From contig CP034537.1 in the NCBI GenBank assembly GCA_004000515.1, positions 6,655,501-6,719,500 of the forward strand: a stretch of DNA of 64,000 nt, in the 5' to 3' direction. The DNA comes from Pseudomonas poae. GTDB lineage: Bacteria; Pseudomonadota; Gammaproteobacteria; Pseudomonadales; Pseudomonadaceae. Below the pieces are notes generated by a model that was not told where the DNA came from, made no database searches, and was given only the letters and a program-made list of their open reading frames with translations. How positions within the stretch are numbered: position 1 is the stretch's first letter; each line of letters starts with the position of its first letter. The position numbers were made by a program, and so were the translations under genes. Below, in pieces: positions 58,001 through 64,000 of this stretch.

Positions 58001-58691
58001 CAGCAACTGGCTTACCTGGGACACCAGTTCACTGCGGCCAACCACGGCGCGGCGGGGTTCCTGGCATGGCGTCACGAACACTTCGACTTGGTCATAGCTG
58101 ACTGCAACATGCCCATCATGAATGGCTACGAATTGAGCCGCTCGATCCGCGAGTATGAACAGCGTGAACAACTGACACCGTGCATGGTGCTGGGCTTTAC
58201 CGCCAACGCTCAGCCCGAAGAAAAACTCCGCTGCGTACAAGCAGGCATGAACGATTGCCTGTTCAAGCCCATCAGCCTCACTGCATTGGAACAGCAACTG
58301 GGACAAATCGCCCCGCAACCTACCAGCCTGGCTCTGGACCTCCGCGATTTCGAGGCCCTTACCGGCGGCGATGCACAGATGAGCCGACGCCTGCTGGAAG
58401 AACTGTTGAACAGCAGCCGCCATGATCGCCTGGAACTGCTCGGGCTGATGGCCAGGCAGGCATCCCCCAGGACATCATCGAACAGGCCCACAAAATAAAA
58501 GGCGCGGCCCGTATCGTTCAGGCGAGCTCACTGGCTGCGCACTGCGAGACCCTGGAACAAGCCTGTACCCGCGACGAGGACCGGCCTCTGATCGAGGCTG
58601 GGGTGAAGTCACTGGAAAAAACTCATGCTGGAACTGGAGCGCGCTCTGCAGGTACAGCTTCAAGACCTGGACAACAAAAAAGGGGAGCTAG
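55040..58691 (+). CDS. BvgS/RocS-like hybrid sensor histidine kinase, four frameshifts
   Basis: ~1215-aa unorthodox kinase. Order: N-terminal signal (residues ~5-28); two periplasmic SBP_bac_3 domains (VLGTASPDYPPFDLTSSG..., then VVKVIVNETFAPLTFFDADG...); TM helix IIIGTGLLLLISLTW; PAS (FMRALVNETPHPIYVRDRKG); HisKA (FLATMSHEIRTPMNAVIGML); HATPase (EDTGIGISRDDQ, SGAGLGLVICRSL); receiver (LNVLVVDDHPANRL, VIADCNMPIMNG); Hpt (AHKIKGAARIV). Breaks: extra G in 55402-55407, missing A in 57051-57056, missing G at 58459-58460, extra A in 58616-58621. The exact C-terminus is uncertain. Senses an unknown periplasmic ligand and feeds the LuxR-type regulator upstream. Confidence 0.88.
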
Positions 58692-58702
58692 CCCCCCTTA
58701 GT
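58674..58702. terminator. Bidirectional hairpin between the BvgS-like gene and fRMsr gene
   Basis: AAAAAAGGGG-AGCTAG-CCCC followed by CCTTAG: a short GC stem flanked by an A tract, between convergent genes. Confidence 0.6.
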
Positions 58703-58706
58703 CGAA

Positions 58707-59189
58707 TCAGCAGTTGGTCAGGCGCAGGAAAATCGCCGCCAACTGTTCGATGCCCGCCTGGTCCTGCGCGGTAAAGCGGGCCAGTGACGGGCTATCGAGG
58801 TCAAGCACACCCACCAGTTTGCCATCCTTGACCAGCGGTACCACCAGTTCACTGTTAGAGGCGCTGTCACAGGCAATATGCCCGGGAAAGGCATGCACAT
58901 CTTCGACCCGCTGGGTCTGCCGCGATGCAGCAGCCGCGCCGCACACTCCACGGCCGAAGGGAATGCGCACGCAGGCGATCTGGCCCTGGAACGGCCCCAA
59001 TACCAGCTCTTCATTGCGGTTGAGGTAGAAACCAGCCCAGTTCAGGTCGTCCAACTGATTGAACAGAAACGCAGAGAACTGCGCGCTGTTGGCAATAAAG
59101 TCGCGCTCGTCGGCCAGCAGCGATTCCAGCTGCGCGCAGAGCATGGCATAGCCATCCAGGCCGGTGCCGGCGTGTTGTAGGTCGATCAT
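58707..59189 (-). CDS. msrC: Free methionine-(R)-sulfoxide reductase (GAF-type)
   Basis: Reduces free Met-R-sulfoxide; 160 aa GAF-fold enzyme. The three redox cysteines are Cys73 (GQIACVRIPFG), Cys83 (GRGVCGAAA) and Cys107 (GHIACDSASNSELVVPLV), spaced as in E. coli YebR. Start ATG 59189 (MIDLQHAGTGLDGY) overlaps the stop of the DUF815 gene (ATGA); the frame extends farther upstream only as a shadow. Fits with msrB, gpx and ospR nearby as an oxidative-damage group. Confidence 0.93.
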   Translation of the reverse strand: MIDLQHAGTGLDGYAMLCAQLESLLADERDFIANSAQFSAFLFNQLDDLNWAGFYLNRNEELVLGPFQGQIACVRIPFGRGVCGAAAASRQTQRVEDVHAFPGHIACDSASNSELVVPLVKDGKLVGVLDLDSPSLARFTAQDQAGIEQLAAIFLRLTNC

Positions 59190-60076
59190 GGTTGACGCTC
59201 CAGCAATTTGAGTCCCACCCAGTAACGGGCGAATTGATACGCGCAACGACCGTTGCGGTTGCCACGCCCGGTCGCCCAGCGCACGGCAAGAATGTCGAGG
59301 GCTTCATCGCGCTGCCACTGCAAACCGGCCTTGTTCGCCAGTTCACCGATCCAGTGCTCCACCACATCCAGGAAGTGCTCCTGGGTGAACGGATAGAACG
59401 ACAGCCACAGACCAAAACGGTCGGACAAGGCAATCTTGTCTTCCACCGCTTCGCTGGGATGCAACTCGCCATCCACGCGCTTCCAATTGTCGTTGTCGCT
59501 TTGGTTTTCCGGCACCAGGTGGCGGCGGTTGGAGGTGGCATACAGCAAGACGTTTTCCGGGGCCTGCTCCAGCGAGCCATCCAGCACGCTTTTGAGCACG
59601 CGGTAGTCGCCTTCGCCCGCTTCAAACGACAAGTCATCGCAGAACAAGACAAAACGTTGCGGCAGCTTGAGCAGTTGCTCGACCACACGCGGTAAATCGG
59701 CCAGGTGATCACGCTCGATTTCGATCAGGCGCAAACCGGCCTTGGCGTGCTGGGCCAGCAGGGCACGCACCATCGACGACTTACCGGTGCCGCGCGATCC
59801 CCACAGCAGCGCATGGTTGGCGGGCAGGCCATCAAGGAATTGCTGCGTGTTACGAGCCAGTTGCTCACGTTGCTTGTCCACGCCGATCAGGTCGGACAGG
59901 CGCATGTCCAGGCTCACTTCAAGCGGCAACAGGAAGCCGGCACGGCCTTCTCGCTGCCAACGGGCAGCCAGGCAGTGGTCCCAGTCGATGGCTTGACGAG
60001 GCGCGGGCAACAAGGGTTCCAGGCGTGCGAGTACTGCGTCGGCCCGTTCAAGAAAGGCATTCAATCGACTATCCAC
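59186..60076 (-). CDS. DUF815 AAA-type ATPase
   Basis: P-loop ATPase of ~296 aa, unknown role. Walker A is LLWGSRGTGKSSMVRALL, Walker B is RFVLFCDDLSFEAGEGDYR, sensor-type YATSNRRHLVPE and SDRFGLWLSFYPF follow, all typical of DUF815. The start is taken as a GTG at 60076 (VDSRLNAFLERADA) with GAGGAA six bases before it. The alternative ATG at 60163 adds Cys-rich residues within the region upstream of the kinase gene. Coupled to msrC. Confidence 0.88.
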   Translation of the reverse strand: MDSRLNAFLERADAVLARLEPLLPAPRQAIDWDHCLAARWQREGRAGFLLPLEVSLDMRLSDLIGVDKQREQLARNTQQFLDGLPANHALLWGSRGTGKSSMVRALLAQHAKAGLRLIEIERDHLADLPRVVEQLLKLPQRFVLFCDDLSFEAGEGDYRVLKSVLDGSLEQAPENVLLYATSNRRHLVPENQSDNDNWKRVDGELHPSEAVEDKIALSDRFGLWLSFYPFTQEHFLDVVEHWIGELANKAGLQWQRDEALDILAVRWATGRGNRNGRCAYQFARYWVGLKLLERQP

Positions 60077-60239
60077 GATGATTCCTCTGGCAAGTTCTTG
60101 CAAAGATGGCGTATTGGCAGCCCTGCGGCAGACCGCACAAGGCTGCATAAAAAAACGATTCATGCCGGGAAAGCCAGAGCCTGTGGATGTTCAGCTATGC
60201 TTGCCGGGCGAAGGGAAACGTGAAGTGGCTCAACACTCG

Positions 60240-62549
60240 ATGGATATCAAGTTCGCCCACCGCTTGTCTTATAAACAAGCCAGATTGACTGTGCTGGTCG
60301 GTTTCGTCTTGGGAACCTTGCTCAGCCTGATCCAAATCGGCATTGATTATGCCAGCGAAGACGCATCCATCAACCGTGAAATTGCTTCGCTGCTGGAAAT
60401 CAGCCACAACCCGGCGTCACGCATCGCCTACAACATCGACGCCGAACTAGCCCAGGAGTTGACCCTTGGCCTGTTGCGCTCCCCTGCGATCATTCACGCA
60501 CGGTTGATCGACAACAATGGCGTGGTACTGGCGGATGTCGACCGGCCACGTAAGGAAAGCGCCTACCGCCCCATCAGTGACTTCCTGTTTGGTGCCAACC
60601 GGCAGTTCGAAGACCGTCTGTTCCTGAGCCATATGCCCAATGAATCCCTGGGCGTACTGCGCCTCGACGTGGACACCTACGCCTTTGGCAGCCGCTTCCT
60701 GCACCGTGCCGAAATCACCTTGCTCAACGGATTCGCCCGCAGCCTGCTGCTGACCGGCATCCTGCTAGCGCTGTTCTACGTCATGCTCACCCAGCCTTTG
60801 GTGCGCGTGATCCGTGAACTGAGCAATCGCAAACAGGCGCGCCTGGACTGCCCTCCCGGGCACGAGCATGACGAAATCGGCGTACTGGTCAACGTCGCCA
60901 ACCAGCAGTTCGAAAACATGGAGACAGAAATCCAGCAACGGCGTCACGCCGAAGACCGGCTGACCGAGTACCTGGGACAGTTGGAAGACATCGTCTCTGC
61001 CCGTACGCTCGAACTTAAAGCCAGTAACCAGCGCCTGAGCCAGTCCAACGATGAGCTGGAAGCGGCGAAGGTAAATGCATTGGCCATGGCTCAGGCGCGG
61101 GCGGCGTTCCTGGCGAACATGAGCCATGAAATCCGCACGCCGCTCAACGGCCTGTTGGGCATGATCGCCCTGTCGCTGGACAGCCCGCTCAACGCCGAGC
61201 AACGCCAGCAACTGTCCATTGCCCATGACTCGGGCAAGGTGCTGGTGGAGTTGCTCAACGATATCCTCGATCTGTCCAAGTTCGATGCAGGTCAGCTGGA
61301 GCTGGAGCGCATCCCGTTCGACTTGGGCGCACAAGTGGAAGACACTGCCAACCTGCTGTCGCAGAACGCCGCGCCGAGTGTCGAGTTGACCTGCCTGATC
61401 GACCCGCAATTTCCAGCCCAGGTGCTGGGTGACCCGACCCGGGTGCGACAGATCGTCAGCAACCTGTTGTCCAACGCCCTGAAGTTCACGCGTTTCGGTC
61501 GGGTGGATGTGCGCCTCAGCAGCGCGGACGGCCGGGTCCGCATTGAAGTGTGCGATACCGGCATCGGCATCGCGCAGGAAGCCCAGGTGAAGATCTTCCA
61601 GCCGTTCACACAGGCTGGCGCCGGTATCACCCGCCAGTTCGGTGGCACAGGACTGGGCCTGGCGCTGACGCATAACCTGTGCGAGGCAATGAACGGCCGC
61701 TTGAGCATCAGTTCTGAGGTGGGCTTTGGCAGCCAGTTCTGCGCCGAACTGCCGCTGCCGACTCACTTGCCCGCCGTGCGGTTGACGCCACTCCAGGGCG
61801 AGGTGATCGCCATTACCAGCGCCGACAGCGGCCTGACGGAACTGCTCACCACCCTGCTCCCCCACTGGGGACTGACGCCCCGCTGTTACCCGCGCGACGA
61901 AGATGTCAGTGGGCAAACGCCAGACTTATTGATCACTGACTGCCCGCAATGCCTGTTTAGCCTACGCCCCAGCATCACCGCACCGATCCTGCTGGTAACG
62001 GCTTATGGCAATTTCATGCCCAGCGAAGAGGTGGCGGCACTGGCGCCGTTGCAGCAACAGGCGCGACCGCTGAGCCGCAACGCGCTGTACCAGATCCTGC
62101 AACGCAATTTGCGCAGCGAAGCCCAATTGATCCTCGACCCGATCCAAATGGAAGCCGCCCCGCTGGCACACCGCGCGCGGATCCTGTTGGTGGAAGACAA
62201 TCCCGTCAACCAACTGGTGGCCAAGGGCATGCTCAGCAAGCTGGGGTGTGAAGTGATTGTGGCGGCTCACGGTGGCGAGGCGCTCAAACGACTTGAGGAA
62301 CAACCTTTCGACATGGTGTTGATGGACTGCAACATGCCGGTGATGGATGGCTACGAAGCCAGTCGGCAGATTCGCCGCAGTGGACGCTGGCCGGACCTGC
62401 CGATCGTCGCCCTGACCGCCAACGCCCTGTCCGAAGAACGCGAGCGTTGCCGGGCGGCGGGAATGAACGACTACCTGGCCAAACCGTTCCGTCGCGAAGA
62501 ACTTAACGGGCTGCTGGATCTGTGGGTGCCGAAGGCGACAAATCTTTGA
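60240..62549 (+). CDS. sagS: SagS-like hybrid sensor histidine kinase
   Basis: 769-aa hybrid kinase. N-terminal TM (LTVLVGFVLGTLLSLIQIGI), a periplasmic HmsP-like sensor (IAYNIDAELAQELTLGLLRS, ARLIDNNGVVLADVDRPRKE), a second TM (LLLTGILLALFYVML), and a HAMP-like helix. HisKA follows (FLANMSHEIRTPLNGLLGM), then HATPase (EVCDTGIGIAQEAQ, FGGTGLGLALTHN). The C-terminal receiver has ILLVEDNPVNQLVAKGML and MVLMDCNMPVMDGYEASRQI. The order kinase-ospR-gpx-msrB is that recalled for PAO1 PA2824 (SagS), which switches biofilm and virulence via HptB and BfiSR. Start ATG 60240 (MDIKFAHRLSYK). Its 3' end overlaps ospR antisense by 47 bases. Confidence 0.88.
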   Translation: MDIKFAHRLSYKQARLTVLVGFVLGTLLSLIQIGIDYASEDASINREIASLLEISHNPASRIAYNIDAELAQELTLGLLRSPAIIHARLIDNNGVVLADVDRPRKESAYRPISDFLFGANRQFEDRLFLSHMPNESLGVLRLDVDTYAFGSRFLHRAEITLLNGFARSLLLTGILLALFYVMLTQPLVRVIRELSNRKQARLDCPPGHEHDEIGVLVNVANQQFENMETEIQQRRHAEDRLTEYLGQLEDIVSARTLELKASNQRLSQSNDELEAAKVNALAMAQARAAFLANMSHEIRTPLNGLLGMIALSLDSPLNAEQRQQLSIAHDSGKVLVELLNDILDLSKFDAGQLELERIPFDLGAQVEDTANLLSQNAAPSVELTCLIDPQFPAQVLGDPTRVRQIVSNLLSNALKFTRFGRVDVRLSSADGRVRIEVCDTGIGIAQEAQVKIFQPFTQAGAGITRQFGGTGLGLALTHNLCEAMNGRLSISSEVGFGSQFCAELPLPTHLPAVRLTPLQGEVIAITSADSGLTELLTTLLPHWGLTPRCYPRDEDVSGQTPDLLITDCPQCLFSLRPSITAPILLVTAYGNFMPSEEVAALAPLQQQARPLSRNALYQILQRNLRSEAQLILDPIQMEAAPLAHRARILLVEDNPVNQLVAKGMLSKLGCEVIVAAHGGEALKRLEEQPFDMVLMDCNMPVMDGYEASRQIRRSGRWPDLPIVALTANALSEERERCRAAGMNDYLAKPFRREELNGLLDLWVPKATNL

Positions 62550-62994
62550 TCTGCCGGAGCAACTGATCCAGGCCCGCGCGCAAGGCATCGGCCTGGTTCA
62601 GGTCGATACCACTGTCGCACAACAAACGGGTCTTTAGGCCGTGGGTCTCGTCGCGCAGTTGCACACCGGCTTCACTCAGGCTCAGGTGCACTTCCCGCTC
62701 ATCCTTGGCACTGCGGCGGCGGCGCACCCATTCGAGCTGCTCCAGGCGTTTAAGCAATGGCGTCAATGTGCCCGAGTCGAGCATCAGGCGTTCGCCCAAC
62801 GCCTTGACGGTGGGTTGCGACGGGCTCGTGTCATGCCACTCCCACAGCACCAGCATCACCACGTATTGCGGGTAGGTCAGGCCCAGTTGGTCCAGCATCG
62901 GCTTGTACGCACGGGTCACCGCCCGGGACGCGGCGTAGAGCTTGAAACACAGCTGGTCGTCGAGGGCCAGGGAGATGTTGGGCTGGTCGGTCAT
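62503..62994 (-). CDS. ospR: MarR/OhrR-type thiol peroxide sensor, OspR-like
   Basis: 163-aa winged-HTH repressor that senses peroxides by cysteine oxidation. Reactive Cys16 is in LDDQLCFKLYAASRAV and a second Cys126 in LLCDSGIDL, as in two-Cys OhrR/OspR proteins. The HTH is VKALGERLMLDSGTLTPLLK, the wing is WVRRRRSAKDEREVHLSLSE. ATG 62994 overlaps the gpx stop (ATGA), so the two are co-transcribed. OspR controls gpx in P. aeruginosa. Its C-terminus reads into the end of sagS on the other strand. Confidence 0.93.
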   Translation of the reverse strand: MTDQPNISLALDDQLCFKLYAASRAVTRAYKPMLDQLGLTYPQYVVMLVLWEWHDTSPSQPTVKALGERLMLDSGTLTPLLKRLEQLEWVRRRRSAKDEREVHLSLSEAGVQLRDETHGLKTRLLCDSGIDLNQADALRAGLDQLLRQIKDLSPSAPTDPAAR

Positions 62995-63476
62995 TTGAGC
63001 AGGGCTTCGATCTCTTGGGTCAGGTCCTGGGGCTTGGTGGTCGGGGCGAAGCGCTTGACGACTCGACCGTCGCGACCGATCAGGAACTTGGTGAAATTCC
63101 ACTTGATGCCCTTGGAGCCCAGCAGGCCCGGCGCCTGTTTTTTCAACTGCACAAACAGTGGGTGGGCATCGCTGCCGTTCACGTCGATCTTCTTGAACAG
63201 CGGGAAGCTGACACCGAAGTTCAGCTCACAGAATTCGGAAATCGCGCCTTCGTTACCCGGCTCCTGCTTGCCGAACTGGTTGCAGGGAAAACCCAGCACC
63301 ACCAGGCCCTGATCCTTGTACTGCTGCCAGAGCGCTTCCAGCCCCTTGTACTGCGGGGTGAAGCCGCACTTGCTGGCCGTATTGACCACCAGAATGGCCT
63401 TGCCGGAAAAGTCGGCCAAGGTCTTTTGCTCACCTTTGATGGTGGTACAAGGGATGCTCAGCAGGTTGTTGCTCAT
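62991..63476 (-). CDS. gpx: Glutathione peroxidase-family thiol peroxidase
   Basis: 161-aa peroxide-reducing enzyme. Peroxidatic Cys37 is in LVVNTASKCGFTPQYKGLE; the Gln and Trp of the catalytic tetrad are in GFPCNQFGKQEPG and KWNFTKFLI. Cysteine, not selenocysteine, is at the active site, so thioredoxin is the probable donor. Start ATG 63476 (MSNNLLSIPC) is chosen over 63512. First gene before ospR in a two-gene operon. Confidence 0.95.
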   Translation of the reverse strand: MSNNLLSIPCTTIKGEQKTLADFSGKAILVVNTASKCGFTPQYKGLEALWQQYKDQGLVVLGFPCNQFGKQEPGNEGAISEFCELNFGVSFPLFKKIDVNGSDAHPLFVQLKKQAPGLLGSKGIKWNFTKFLIGRDGRVVKRFAPTTKPQDLTQEIEALLK

Positions 63477-63555
63477 GGCAGTACCTCGGTAACAAGGGGG
63501 GAAAGAGGACAAACATAGCGCTCAATTCAATTGCACGCAATTTAATAACGCGCTC

Positions 63556-63686
63556 TTGTAGTGAGCGGGCTTGTCCCGCGCGGGGGCAACCGCGGTGTTT
63601 CAGAAAATACCGAGGTGCCTGGATTTAGGGCGGCTTCGCCCCCCAGCGCGGGCGGTGCGACGATTCGACAAGCCCGCTCACTACAA
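63556..63686. repeat. Second-type REP inverted pair upstream of gpx
   Basis: TTGTAGTGAGCGGGCTTGTC (from 63556) and its inverted end GACAAGCCCGCTCACTACAA (63667-63686) enclose about 90 bases with inner CCGCGCGGGGG and GGGCGGCTTCGCCCCC hairpins. The GTAGTGAGCGGGCTTGTCCC core differs from all other REPs in the window. Confidence 0.85.
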
Positions 63687-64000
63687 CTAGCGTGGTACGA
63701 AGTCCAGGCAGACCGAATTGATGCAGTAACGCAGGCCGGTCGGCGGCGGGCCGTCCGGGAACACATGGCCCAGGTGCGCGTCGCACTTGGCGCAGGTGAC
63801 TTCGGTTCGGATCATGCCGTGGCTGACGTCACGGATCTCGATCATTGCACTGTCGGCAATCGGTTCGTAAAAGCTGGGCCAGCCGCAGCCAGCATCGAAT
63901 TTGGTCTTGGAGTCGAACAGCGGCTCGTTGCAGCAAATACAGTGGTAGACGCCGTCGGCAGTGGTGGCGTTGTACTTTCCGGAGAACGGGCGCTCGGTGC
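63687..64000 (-). CDS. msrB: Peptide methionine-(R)-sulfoxide reductase MsrB (partial)
   Basis: The C-terminal ~104 residues are present; the N-terminus lies beyond the window edge. CICCNEPLF and [12 protein letters not shown] hold the four zinc-binding cysteines. [11 protein letters not shown] is the substrate pocket, and [16 protein letters not shown] contains the catalytic Cys (RYCIN) and the end of the protein, with a TAG at 63687-63689. Frame intact. Repairs Met-R-sulfoxide in proteins; with msrC and gpx nearby it fits an oxidative-stress neighbourhood. Confidence 0.95.
   Translation of the reverse strand, partial: TERPFSGKYNATTADGVYHCICCNEPLFDSKTKFDAGCGWPSFYEPIADSAMIEIRDVSHGMIRTEVTCAKCDAHLGHVFPDGPPPTGLRYCINSVCLDFVPR

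Noticed and set aside
1..64000. CRISPR arrays, rRNA and tRNA genes
   Set aside because: The only spaced repeats are REPs; no regular repeat-spacer array and no recognisable RNA gene was seen by eye on either strand. A covariance-model search was not possible.

Overview
The window is a chromosomal stretch of a fluorescent pseudomonad of the Pseudomonas fluorescens lineage. The evidence is a GC-rich genome with dense REP/REPIN repeats of the GTGGGAGC(T/G)GGCTTGC type, a full ccm cytochrome c maturation operon beside fliK/flhB-like genes, the gcl-hyi-glxR-ttuD-pykF cluster followed by a urea transporter, a K+ channel and cysP (recalled PAO1 PA1493-PA1502 order), and a sagS-ospR-gpx-msrB run (recalled PA2824-PA2827 order). 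No rRNA, tRNA or CRISPR was seen.

Layout. 1-4.7 kb: RND efflux permease (cut by the window edge) and its adaptor, divergent from a TetR regulator, with three perfect palindromes between them. 4.7-5.4 kb: a REP-associated tyrosine transposase bracketed by REP pairs. 5.4-12.6 kb: glcG-like gene divergent from the glyoxylate carboligase operon, with two identical TTGTATACAA palindromes between. 12.7-19.4 kb: urea transporter, voltage-gated-type K+ channel, cysP, a DUF5666-like secreted protein, an MFS exporter, hicAB and a LysR regulator. 19.4-29.8 kb: complete C-P lyase operon phnCDEFGHIJKLMNP on the minus strand, headed by three Pho-box repeats. 30.2-32.5 kb: an unrecognised gene cut by an IS3-family element. 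32.5-39.8 kb: lipoprotein and ccmABCDEFG-H-I. 40-44.8 kb: fliK-like and flhB-C-like pair, moeA-moaB-mobA, small lipoprotein. 44.9-53.6 kb: pseudouridine synthase, small proteins, Kef antiporter, amtB, a DUF883/YqjE/YqjK-like trio, an EAL protein and dgt. 53.7-58.7 kb: a Roc/Bvg-like signalling locus (stand-alone receiver, LuxR-type regulator, BvgS-like hybrid kinase). 58.7-64 kb: free-Met-R-sulfoxide reductase, DUF815 ATPase, SagS-like hybrid kinase, ospR, gpx and partial msrB.

A dominant property of the sequence is about 35 single-base frameshifts, nearly all in short homopolymers (mostly a missing G/C, sometimes an extra base). They split about 20 otherwise conserved genes, including core ones such as ccmI, moeA and pykF. 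In nearly every case restoring one base rebuilds the family sequence through to a sensible stop, often to an overlapping start of the next gene. They are most simply sequencing or assembly errors. Genes are therefore given here with their full span, and the suspected site is stated.

Functionally the window combines: phosphonate scavenging under PhoB; glyoxylate/purine-carbon use via tartronate semialdehyde; c-type cytochrome assembly; molybdopterin cofactor synthesis; oxidative-damage repair (msrB, fRMsr, gpx, OspR); and biofilm/c-di-GMP type signalling (SagS, Roc/Bvg-like, EAL).
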